Shown here: positions 54,418 through 64,000 of the stretch, piece by piece
Position numbering within the stretch: the stretch's first letter is position 1
Layout of the letters: the number at the start of each line of letters is the position of its first letter
Assembly (NCBI GenBank): GCA_051530055.1
Contig: CM121342.1
Coordinates: forward strand, 10,292,001 to 10,356,000
Origin: Neoechinorhynchus agilis
Lineage: Eukaryota; Acanthocephala
Direction: 5' to 3'
DNA: 64,000 nucleotides
Made by a program: the position numbers and the translations under genes
The notes under the pieces: generated by a model
The model's database searches: none
The model's input: only the letters and a program-made list of their open reading frames with translations
Told to the model about the DNA's origin: nothing

Positions 54418-55916
54418 ATGTCGATTTTAAGTGATCTGGACAGCACAATAGATGCACTCCGAATCAAACTTACATGTATTAAGTGTAAACAACTGGCACG
54501 GGAAGCTCACGTTTGGCAAAACCATGCAATTTGTAAGTCATGTCTCCGACTTCGAGTCCAGAATCAACCTTGTCCACAAATTGATATGATGGTCAAACGT
54601 TTAATAGAATTTGACCACAATGAAGATATGCTCGGAAAACGTAAAGTAAAACGCGTAAAGTTCTCGTACAGATTAGAAGAAATAAAGTCGAAAACAGAAA
54701 CCGAGCTTCATCGGGCTGCCTATACAGTAAGTTTGAACATAAAGTCTTCTTGTTTTTATCCGAATTACCTTTTTAATTTAATTTTTACTCCTCTTGATTT
54801 GAAAAAAGAAGAGTAAATCGTGAATCAAATAAAGAGAATTTCCTACTCGAATTTTATAACATTTCAGGAAAGACGATTTTGCCTGTAAACATCTTTTATC
54901 CTTTAACAAATTTTGCTCATCTTTCTCAGCAGGATGACAATAACACTTGCGCAAAACTAATAAAAGATGGAGTAAATATAGAATGTGTTGATAAGGAAGG
55001 ATGGACGCCATTGGTAGCTTAGCGATTTTTCCGATTTTCAGTTTAATATCTTCCTTTTAGCACGTGGCATGTTTCCGCGGAAATGAAAAAGTCGTGAACT
55101 CTCTCATTGAAGCCGGTGCTGATGTAAACGCTATTGGAGGTTTTGATAATGGCCTTGAAACTAAAGATCGCCCATTAGATGAAGCGATCAAGTCTGGGAA
55201 TCCGGAATGTACACGAATTATTCAAATAGCTGGAGGTCGCACCAAGGAAGCAATTATCTCGAATAATGAATGGATATTGTACATTGAACGCTCGCTTGAA
55301 CTCGAACTGAGAGAACGCTTGTTGGAAGCAGCATCGTTTTTCAGACTGAAAATAACCGAAACCTTTTCCAGTTCAGTCTCACATTACATTTGCTCTTCTA
55401 CGTTTATTGCAAAAAGAAATTTGAATTATCTTAAAGCACTTTTGGCAAAATGCGCGATAGTGAACGCTCATTGGTTACTAAGAAGTCATGAACTGAAATG
55501 TTTGATGGACGAAAATGAATTTATGATTAAAGGAACGCATAAGTGTGAAGATAGTGGTGGTCCATTGAAATGTACACCTCTACTGTCCTATTCTGGGAGA
55601 TAATCACATGCAGGACAGAAGATTTAGGCAGTCTCAAGGGTATCTCTTAAAAGGCCACACGTTTTACATTTATGGCGCGTTGAAGAACGGAAAGGTGAAA
55701 CCGAAGGATTTAAGCAATCTGATTGAACGATATGGTCGTGGAACGCTGAGGAAACGGATAACCGCAAGAGGGTCACAGGATCGCGTGTTTGTGATTCATG
55801 AAGACGGAGACAGATCTAATGGATTAAGGACGATTTGCAGTAGTGATGCACGAACACCGATGCCGGTATCTCAACTATTGAATCTCATAGAAAAGTACGA
55901 GTTTAGTGCAGAATGA
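54418..55916 (+). CDS. BARD1: BARD1 orthologue, compact (RING, ankyrin, two BRCT)
   Basis: BARD1 pairs with BRCA1 as a nuclear ubiquitin ligase in DNA repair. Exons 54418-54726, 54930-55013, 55061-55542 and 55628-55916 join in frame to 387 residues. RING region, residues 8-55: a leading helix LDSTIDALRIKL, then CIKC, QNHAICKSC and a final QPC. The last Cys pair and one other ligand are missing. Ankyrin repeats, about 97-190: ETELHRAAY, CAKLIKDGVNIECVDKEGWT, PLHVACFRGNEKVVNSLIEA and GADVNAI. BRCT1: SLELELRERLLEAASFF ... HYICSSTFIAKRN ... NAHWLLRSHELKC. BRCT2: YLLKGHTFYIYGALKNGKVK ... LIERYGRGTLRKR. The 47-nt intron (55014-55060) is secure; the last junction (55543-55627) is one good option among few. 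About half the length of human BARD1, mainly by losing the long linker. Confidence 0.88.
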
Positions 55917-56840
55917 TTTTTAAATACCTATGTGTTTAAGGTGCTTATAATGGTCCGTTGGCGATTGCTCTAATTCTGTGCATTATTGTGACCGAAATGT
56001 GCTTTTAATTGTCGAAATTAGTCCTTAAATGAGGATGTCAAATATCGAGCCTGTATTGAGTAATTAACTAAATTACTCTTCGGCATAGATACTCCCTTTA
56101 CGGATTAATTAGGTGCTTTTAGATCATCCCTTATTCGGCTTTTCCCTTTAGGCACACAAATAGATTAGTTGAAAGAAGTTTTGAATGCTTTTGTGCAGCA
56201 GTACCAAAGCTGCTTCATGTGACATGCCCTTATGCAATTCATTGGAACAACAAATTATGGTTATAATATTAAAATAACTTTAAACAGGAAAAGAGATAGC
56301 ATAATGTTGCCACAAAGTCCCCGTCTCCTTAATATCTTCCAGAAGAGAGGCATAAATTTTTGTTAATCCCTTCTTCGCCGTCTTTCACTAGGCATTTCTG
56401 ATGCAGAAGGTGAATCGAAATTTAAGTGGGCATTAAATGCTTGGTATTCGTGTGAAGTTGTGAACCATTTAAAGCTAGGACTTATGCTGCAACACGTCTA
56501 GCGACTTACAGGGATCTTATAGGAAATACAGGTCATATATTCGTGATTCAGACAGCTTGTCGTTGTAAATTGATTTCATAGTGATTAGAAAGTGCTTCTT
56601 AGAAAAATGGCGCTCATGGTGGTGGTGATGATAGGTAAAGTGACTCAAAGCGAATAAAACGTAATGCACTCGTTAATCGGTGAGGATTTGGTGAGGAATC
56701 TCGGAGACAGAATTTCAGTGTCCCGTCTTTATCTCTGTGGCAACACAAATTTATGCTTATTCGTTCTAGGAAATGCATAATGTTCACGAGACGCATGACT
56801 AGACATCAGAAACAATTCAGTGCATCTAATGCATGAGAAC
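55917..56840. other. Intergenic; one foldback remnant
   Basis: 56107-56165 matches one arm of the element at 36988-37086. No gene seen in the rest. Confidence 0.45.
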
Positions 56841-56844
56841 GTTC

Positions 56845-56942
56845 CGATCCCAAATTGGATTGCTTTTCCATCCCTGACGAATCCTCGAATCCCACGCGAT
56901 TAACCGCGACGTTATGCAGACTGGAACTAAAGGCCCTTCGCA
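56845..56942 (+). repeat. Left member of a direct repeat pair
   Basis: CCCTGACGAATCCTCGAATC, GCGATTAACCGCGACG and CTAAAG. The right member is at 60388-60478; together they bracket the LINE block. Confidence 0.6.
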
Positions 56943-57064
56943 ACTATGGCTTCCGAACATTTATTTTAGTATCCCTGAACATTAGTAGGAAAATGGGCAT
57001 TAGTGAATGAATGAGCGGAGGAAACGCAGAAGCTACAAAACATCGGACTACTTCAGTGCTCAAA

Positions 57065-58180
57065 GTAAAAGAATTGTGTACCTTTGGGTCCTCGTGTTGT
57101 GGTCGCGCGGGAAAGTTGGTGTTTATTGGTGAAGGCGAGTTTGTGAGGTTGGGTATTTCCTCCTGTTCATTTTGGGTCATGAAATCCGAGAAGATCGGAC
57201 AATGTGAAAAAAGGAGCGGAGGTAGAGGTGCGTGCGAGGTCGAGGGAGGATGAAAGGAATTCGGATTACGAGTGCTCATGTGAAAAACGGAATAAAATGT
57301 GGACTAAATTGTGATGGTGGTAGGTTTAAAATGCGTTTTGAGTGTATCGTGAAAATTTTATAAAGGCATTTGGCGAGCGGGGGAAAATCAACTGTGCAAA
57401 TTTCAGAGGCTATTCTATGAAACTTTTCAAGGTGGCGGATATGTGATTGGGAAAGATTGAAAAAGACGAGGTAACCGTTAGCGAGGAAGGGTAAAATAAA
57501 GCTTTATCAAAATTTAGAGGAATCAGGCGAAAGGACTCCTAAATGACTGAGACGTTTTGGGAGGTAGATTTTAAAGGCATTGCGTTCGAAGGAAATATAG
57601 TGTGCGAGTCCCATTTTCAGACTTGGTTCAAATCGAAAACCCAGAATTCTGAGAGAGGTGACTCGTCAGATATCATTTGGAAGATCTGGGTAGGATATGG
57701 GATGGGGGAGATTGACGGGATCACTCGAAATATTTAGAGAAGTTTAAGTAGATTTAATGATGGCTGGTGATTGAGTGATAAGGGTTAGATCGTAAGCACA
57801 TGAGAAAGGTTTAGAGTGAGACGAAAAAGGTTTACGTTCATTTAAGAAAATATTAAAAAGAAGTGGTGAGATGATGAACCCGAAGAGGCTAGAAACGTTT
57901 TTTATAAAAGATTATTCTCGAGCATATAGGATGTGAAAGATGTTTTAGGGTATTCTTAAAAAGTCAAAGTTTATGCTAAGAAGACGAGGTCGAGGTTGGA
58001 GGGGAGGCGGTAACATGCAATGGTGGTACCGGTGCTTTATTCGGATCGTTGGTTTTGGATGACTGATTACGATAGTTATTATGTTGGCTTATTCGAAAAG
58101 GAAGGTGTAAAATAAGGAACTTGTATATCCTCTTAAGGAATAAAGAGGCAATGAGTGCTGAGTCGCAAGTTACTTTGAGA
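57065..58180 (-). mobile_element. LINE copy C, 3' part
   Basis: 57065-57626 matches 13378-13938 with only about five visible differences, so both copies are young. Further right, 57910-57990 matches the 5' segment of copies A and B (GATGTGAAAGATG, TTAGGGTATT). The middle is deleted and holds a half copy of the GGTAAA foldback (57870-57925). Confidence 0.8.
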
Positions 58181-58195
58181 AGACGTGGGCGCGGG

Positions 58196-60110
58196 TTAGA
58201 GGAAGCTACCTTTTATCTCCACAGTAATATTCGAATCATAAAGAACTACAGGCTGAATATCCTGTAAGGGTGGTACCAAGTCCCTAGTAAAAGTCGAAAC
58301 ATTCTCAGTCTTCAGAACACCATTCGCATCCATCAAACTTTCATAAATTGAGTTTAGCCTACTGATGGAATCTACCAAAACCTCATTCTCCTTTGTGATC
58401 GCTACACTATCCGATTTCAGTAAACCTTTAGTCTGTTTCTTAGAATTCACCCTTGAAACTTTTGCCTGCCTTTTTCAACCGTCAGCTTTCTTCCCTTTGC
58501 ACTTTTTGACTTCGATCAACTGTTCACTTTTAAGAGCTTCCGTTTCGCACTGAATAGCCTCCTCTAATATAACCTTAACTGTGCTCACCACTACAATAAA
58601 TGAGTCCATTAGTTTCAGTAACTCTTCCAAAGCATTTCGTTAGTGCAACTTCAAGAAGAGCGGAATACTTGCCCGATTCTCGTTCACCGTGACGGGGAGG
58701 GTTAAAGCTGTGCAGAGAGAGAAATGATGGGAGTTGACCGGTGAGGTAGTTCGGTGGTAAGGGATTCGTGGGTGGACCGGACCTGATAAAATCCTTCTTT
58801 AATTTTTCCGTTCTTATCGAAGTGAAATAACGCTTCGTGAGCCGAAAGAGCGCTCATCCTATCGCACAGCAACGGAAAAAAGAGAGTATTTAATGTGGAA
58901 GTGCTGGGAGATTGACTTTTGTGGTTATTCGATCGCCGGTGGAGTTGCACGTAATCAAAGAAACTGGGAAGTCGCTTATTCTTCGATTTTTTGAGATGGG
59001 GGAGAGGTTCGTGGGTTTTTGCTAAAAGTGACGGGCTACATTGGGAAGATGAGTTCTGGATAGAGTTTGGAGGGCATGTGGAAAGATTTTGTGATGTGTT
59101 CTTATGTGAATAGATACGAAAAGAAAATTGAGAAGTAAGGAGTTTGTACAAATTGTGAAATAAAAGTTACTTTGAGGAGACGTGGCCTCGGGTTAAATGG
59201 ATTTTTGGATAGAATGCGCATAACTGTTGATGGGGAGGAATAGTTGAGTGAATGTCTGGGAAAAGGAGTTGACCGATTCGAAGGATTTGGCGGCGGTTGC
59301 GTGCATCAGCGAAAATAAATATGGTGCGATTTCTATCCTCGATGGAGGCGTATCATTACCGAAATGAATCAGAGGGTTGATTGGTTTTGACGGAGTTCCT
59401 CCTTTTGCTCTTGTTTCTATTTGTTCAGCTGTTACTTGGACCTTTCGTTCGATTGTAGCTTTCATAGTAATTACTTCAGCTGGATCACTTCCGTTTTTCC
59501 GATCGTTAACTTTTATCCCAGTCACAATATCATACTCCTCCACAGTAATATTCGAATCATAAAGTACTACAGGCTGAATATCCTCTAAGGGTGGTACCAA
59601 GTCCCTAGTAAAAGTCGAAACATTCTCAGTCTTTAGGACACCACTCGTTTCCTACAAATCTTCGTTTGAGTTTGGCATACTGATGGCATCTACCAAAACC
59701 ACTTTCTCCTTCGTGACCGTTTATTTCTTAGAATTTCAGTGTGGCCTTTTAACACACGGCTGATAATTTTTGGGCACTGATATAAGTTACGGGCTGGCCA
59801 ATCTTCATTAAAAATTTTCTTAGAATATTAGGCGTCGACGCGTACTAAAGAACAAGTCTTTCTTTCCTTCTGCGATGATCGAAAATGTCATGAACACAAA
59901 CTTCCTTCTGTTGCACACCAGGCATCCGAAAGAAGTCGTAGTCACAAATTCCTCTTTGGAACCTTGTCTGCCTCTTTGAACCGTTAGATTTATTCTCTTT
60001 GCACTTTTTGATTTCAAACAACCGTTCACTTCTAATAGCTACCTTTTCGCACTTAATAGCATCCGTTAATATATCTTTCATTGCACTTCTTCGGCGTTAC
60101 ACTTATAAGA
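58196..60110 (-). mobile_element. LINE 5' region with two copies of a first-ORF-like segment
   Basis: The minus-strand frames 58450-58196 and 59600-59193 share the same segment, VPPLQDIQPVVLYDSNITVE versus VPPLEDIQPVVLYDSNITVE. Between them 58702-59151 carries the endonuclease-upstream region (KSQSPSTSTLNTLFF, compare SRSPSTLNT in copy B). 60081-59820 has a basic frame (IKKCKENKSNGSKRQTRFQR). I read this as the ORF1 area of the LINE, duplicated or nested; heptad-like spacing in the 58450 frame would suit the coiled coil of such proteins. A GCCACAC-family repeat is inserted at 59745-59810. Confidence 0.6.
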
Positions 60111-60387
60111 GCCGAGTACCGTACATTGATAATTAATTAGTTTGTAAGTTTTTGCGACGCCATCTCGTTTGTCGTTTTGAATGCGGTCTTGGCGTTTTTA
60201 AGTGTTCAATACGCGATGAAGTGTTTTGACGCAATGAGGAGTAGACGCGATGAAGAGTAACGCGCAGGGTCTTGAGGTCTTAATTCCCTGCTGTTCTCCT
60301 ATGATGGAAATCAATATAAGTAATCGCAATATGGCTCGAGCGTCCCTCGGGGGAGACGCGGTGCCCGCAATAGCTGATAACGATCTG

Positions 60388-60478
60388 TACCCAAATCGAA
60401 TTACGAAAGCCCTGACGAATCATCGAATCCAATGCGATTAGCGACGATAAGTGCACGTCGAGAATGACACTAAAGACT
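60388..60478 (+). repeat. Right member of a direct repeat pair
   Basis: CCCTGACGAATCATCGAATC, GCGATTAGCGACG and CTAAAGAC. Partner at 56845-56942. Confidence 0.6.
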
Positions 60479-60920
60479 TTGGGACGTCATTCCTCTTATA
60501 ATGACGTCATTTTATGAGCATAGTAGGAAAAGATTTAATACTTGGGAAGTATAGAAACCTTCTTTCTTGAAAAAGAGACGCATTTCAAATGGCTTCTAAA
60601 GATACAAACAGAATGCAGATTGACTCTCAAACCATTTTAATCTTCGAAAATCAAGTGATTCAGAGACTTTTTGCTGTTTTTATTTATGCGTTCGAATTCT
60701 TTATAACTGTTCTTTTTTAGGAAAAGAAAACCTTATAATCAAGCGTTTCTTGGGGATGGCGTTTCCGCAGACATTGCGAGGGAAACGCTCAGGTTTATGA
60801 ATCGTCTCGAAAAACGACCATTTCCAAAATTTTCCTTTAGTTATCACTCGTCTTCCAAAGCAGAACTTTTCTTTTAGATAGATCGTTTTCTATTCAAAAA
60901 TAAACAAAAGAAACGCCGAG
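60479..60920. other. MECR upstream region
   Basis: No gene seen; includes GATGGCGTTTCCGC and GAGGGAAACGCTC words, a weak inverted pair. Probably the MECR promoter. Confidence 0.4.
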
Positions 60921-63354
60921 ATGCTCCGTTGCTCATTCACTGTTGCTCGTCTTGTCAGTCGATCTTTCACCCCTCGTCAATCTTCGGTTCGACTAAGCCA
61001 TCAGTTGAGCATCAAGGAGTTGAAGCTTACCAAATACGGAGAACCTGCAGATGGAACTGTTAAACTTTTTGAACGTAACGAAAATGTTAATCTTCAGTCA
61101 GGTCAGGTTCTTCTCAAACTTATCGCAAGTTCGATCAATCCTGCCGATATCAATGTAATACAAGGAAAGTATGGACATCTACCTAATGCATCGAAGGTTT
61201 ATAGGTAACTTTTAAAGTCTATTTGATTTATATTTCAGTTTTTGTTCATTGACACCAATGACTTAAATGGATCGATTTTATGGATTTAGGTCGATATTTC
61301 GTTGTTGAAATGTCGGGCATGGCCCTTTGTTCTACAAATCATCTTCTACAACATATTAGATTTTTCAATTTTATACACTGTAATCTCACAGGCGTCGGAA
61401 AATTGCTAATTTAAGAATCTTGTAAATGGTTAAAATTATCTTAAACTCAGACAAAATAATATTTATACGATTTTTCCAGTAATACGTAGACCGGAATCAA
61501 TAGAACCTTAGCATTAATAATAATTCATCCTTAAAAAGTATTGCAAATCATTTTACACGACTCTTTCTTACTAGTTTCATGAAAAATCCATCTTAATTGA
61601 CGAACTCTTTCAAATATGTCTTTGTTTGAAGTTTTGAAGGCATCATAGAAAATTAATGCATTAGTCGATTAACGCGACTTTAAAGCTACTCATAAAACTT
61701 ACTATTATCAAAGTGTCGATATGTGAGGCAGAATTATTGTTTAGGTCTACACCCGGTAAATGATTATTTATTAAAGACGTTCTGCAAACCTCATAGAGTT
61801 CATCATAATTTTGTTTGATATTAAAAGACGTGATCTTAAGCATCTTTTAATAACTAACAAACCGATGATGAACCCGACGAGGTTCGCAGAACGTCTTTAA
61901 TAAAACATTATTTACCGGGTGAAAACCTAAGCAATAATTCTTACTACTATTAACAAATTCTTTAAAATGCATAATTGTTTTTAAATATTTTCTTACACAA
62001 AAGTAATTCTACTTTCCAGCCCTTTATAAAAACAGCATTTGATGACCAATTTCTTCAGAATTGCTGATTTGTTTCGAAGTCTTTAATTCTTCACGAAAAT
62101 TTTATCGGAGGTAAAAAAGTAAGCATAAGAAATTAATTTCACTAATTTTTTATATTAGTTGAACTATTGCAAAAATTATTGTGGTCCGTTAAGACATTCA
62201 TGTTAATTTATTGAGAACGTTAAAAATTTGTAAAAATTCTGATATAAATTAAGGAACATCTTTAGCCTCCATTGCCCTAGAGGATGCATCAAGAATTCCT
62301 TTTCTGAATTGCGCATCTGATTCTCTGATATAAATGGTTGGCGGGGTCCTTTGCTGCTGCGATCAACTATTTTCCAACATTGGTTAAAAATTCTGCGGTG
62401 CTTGGTCCGACGGCAACAATCTGCACCAATTGAACACGGCACCTTAAACATTTGCGCCCAAGACCACTTTCTATTTTAGTGTGAGATCAAATTTAAAAAA
62501 TTATATTTCTCCCTTATATCCTAAACACCTTTGTTGCTAGTAAAACTCTCCCAGAAGTAATAGGGAATGAAGCTGTGTTCGAAGTGATGGACGTAGGTGG
62601 CAAAAGTGATCAAATTGTCGCAGGCGACAATGTTCTCTTGGACAATGTTGGTCAGGGAACATGGTGTTCGCATCTGATAGCCAACGAGAATCATTTAATA
62701 AAAGTTCCAAAAACTCTACCACTTGAGATAAAATCCACTCTATTGGTAAATCCATCAACGGCATTTCTGTTACTCCGTGAATTCGTTTCCTTAAAACCAG
62801 GCGATTCTGTGCTTATAAACGCTCCAACTACTCAAGTCGGTCGATCTGCGATTCAAATTGCCCGAGTCAGAGGTCTTAAAAGTATTTGTGTCGTTCGGTC
62901 GAAAACTGATGATGAAAAACAAATTGAGCACTTGAAACCTGATGTCGTATGTACCGAAGAGCAACTTAGGATTAAGAACGCTTGGAAAGACGTCGGCAAA
63001 CCCAAACTAGCCTTGAATTGTGTTGGTGGTAAGACCGCAACTGATATGCTACGAGTGCTGGCCCATGGAGGAACTATGGTAACTTTCGGTGGCTTGTCGA
63101 TGCAGCCTCTCACAGTTCCAACCGGGAGCTTGATATTCCGCGATCAAAAATTCGTAGGATTCTGGCTATCAACATGGCGCCTTACTCACGGGACAATGCA
63201 GTTTGCTAAAGTCATCGATGAAGTAGCCAAGATGGCGAGCGAAGGAAAATTGGAAAAACCAGCTTGTAAAACGTTTAAGCTAGACGACTTCCAAAATGCT
63301 TTGGAGTATTCAGTCTCACGTCAAAGAACGGAAAAGTGTCTGTTTGTAGCGTGA
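60921..63354 (+). CDS. MECR: Mitochondrial trans-2-enoyl-CoA/ACP reductase (MECR)
   Basis: Last reductase step of mitochondrial type II fatty-acid synthesis, which feeds lipoic acid formation; NADPH-dependent, zinc-free MDR family. Exon 1 (60921-61204) has a basic, Ser/Arg-rich targeting sequence (MLRCSFTVARLVSRSF) and then LKLTKYGEPADGTVKLF and SSINPADINVIQGKYG. The 1336-nt intron (61205-62540, GTAACT to GCTAG) splits a Ser codon. Exon 2 carries LPEVIGNEAVFEVMDVGG, VKVPKTLPLEIKSTL-like and NPSTAFLLLREF words, the nucleotide-binding GDSVLINAPTTQVGRSAIQIA, then PKLALNCVGGKTATDMLR, GGTMVTFGGLSMQP and FVGFWLSTW. The total is 365 residues, against about 373 in human. The Tyr of the NxxQGxY active-site word is present. 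Intact. Confidence 0.96.
61735..61945. mobile_element. GGTAAA foldback element inside the MECR intron
   Basis: ATTATTGTTTAGGTCTACACCCGGTAAAT (outer) is mirrored by ATTTACCGGGTGAAAACCTAAGCAATAAT. The inner arms ATTATTTATTAAAGACGTTCTGC and GCAGAACGTCTTTAATAAAACATT also pair. The loop of about 60 bp carries a small inner stem (AAAGACGTGATCTTAAGCATCTTTT). Confidence 0.9.
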
Positions 63355-63700
63355 TTTGACGGAACTATGATTTGAGGCTTAGCAATGGTTGAATAAAAAT
63401 GAAAAATACTCAAAATTTTAGGTTCGGTATAATGCATAATTTTTGTTCGGCTAGAAGCTTGGAAAATATTTTTCTCCCTTATACAGAAATTAGAACGCGT
63501 CTTCCTTGTCTATATTTCCGGCATGCAAAATATTTCAAGTATTTACAGAAGTCAACAATTTGGTAATGAGTTTCGAAATGGAATTGGCCCAACCGCAATT
63601 TGACGGAATAGTCCAATCTAGTTTTGCCTATGATATTAAATGAAATCGTAAACGCTTTTTAAACGTTTAAACCCATTCATTTAAACAAAACATTAATGTT
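63355..63700. other. 3' flank of MECR, no gene seen
   Basis: AATAAA follows the stop by about 40 nt. No other feature. Confidence 0.45.
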
Positions 63701-63703
63701 AAA

Positions 63704-63845
63704 ACGGGGGCCCAGTGAGCGGTGCGCGTTCAAAATGCGCTCGATTGGTCGCTGGTTCAGGTCCACCGGTCGTTTAATTCCACGGTGGTTGCGAGGCTGC
63801 GGTAAGGGTGGGGTCAGGTTTTAAGATCGCCCATTGGTCCCATTC
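63704..63845 (+). mobile_element. tRNA-derived SINE, copy 2
   Basis: GGGGCCCAGTGAGCGGTGCG with an A-box-like word, then CTGGTTCAGGTCCACC as a B box. The GCGCGTTCAAAATGCGC hairpin sits where an anticodon arm would be. The downstream half matches 53258-53380. Confidence 0.65.
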
Positions 63846-64000
63846 AAGTAAATCGAATTTAGATAAAGGTTTTTATCAAATACCGAAGTGACGCGTGATT
63901 TAAAAACCATTTGTGGGTTGTAGCATTAAATCAAAAAATTAGTCTGCTTGGTTAATTCTCATTTCATAAAAATTGATTAAAGCGAACTTGTACAACGAAA

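Noticed and set aside
56845-60478. LTR element bounded by the direct repeats
   Set aside because: No TG...CA ends, primer-binding site or gag/pol of that class; the contents are LINE sequence.
63704-63790. Functional tRNA gene
   Set aside because: A and B boxes are present, but I cannot close an acceptor stem or a proper cloverleaf; a SINE with a second copy explains it better.

Overview
This is nuclear DNA from an AT-rich invertebrate animal genome. It carries an animal-only gene set (BARD1, PICK1, a Cys-loop receptor, lipid phosphate phosphatase, immunoglobulin-domain and leucine-rich-repeat proteins). Many introns are only 44-51 nt long, although a few (PICK1, MECR) reach 1.3-2.5 kb. I cannot name the phylum. 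The Cys-loop receptor has a pore linker like the one I recall from acetylcholine-gated chloride channels of molluscs and flatworms, which leans towards a lophotrochozoan or a relative, but this is weak evidence.

Layout. 0.6-2.7 kb: TFIIIC 90 kDa-type subunit. 2.8-13 kb: a secreted LRR protein and a small Cys-rich secreted protein, set in an old degenerate satellite that occurs in both orientations, plus an intronless broken copy of the mRNA capping enzyme next to a LINE tail. 13.4-23.2 kb: LINE copies on the minus strand, the ribosome-biogenesis gene NIP7, small membrane-protein genes, and a 107-bp satellite that starts exactly where one LINE ends. 23.7-27.3 kb: proteasome lid subunit Rpn3 and TMA16. 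29-31.8 kb: an acetylcholine-receptor-like subunit. 33.4-34.6 kb: a 148-bp tandem array. 35.3-36.4 kb: an unrecognised gene with a TATA box. 37.6-48 kb: lipid phosphate phosphatase, a three-Ig secreted protein, a divergent histone H3 variant, two tandem EF-hand proteins with likely N-myristoylation, and an intronless GLD-2-like nucleotidyltransferase. 48.6-52.4 kb: PICK1 (PDZ plus BAR). 54.4-55.9 kb: a compact BARD1 (RING, ankyrin, two BRCT). 56.8-60.5 kb: a nested LINE block. 60.9-63.4 kb: MECR of mitochondrial fatty-acid synthesis.

The host genes are mostly unrelated housekeeping and signalling genes. The tandem EF-hand pair is the only clear local gene family. No operon structure is evident.

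The space between genes is filled by short foldback (hairpin) elements of at least seven families, at least two tRNA-derived SINE copies, LINE fragments and three satellite types. I saw no LTR or Polinton-type element. The items most worth a second look are the receptor with an anion-channel-like pore linker, the H3 variant that has lost K14/K18/K23/K79 but keeps K4/K9/K27/K36, the foldback element forming the immediate upstream region of BARD1, and the mirrored satellite around 3-13 kb.
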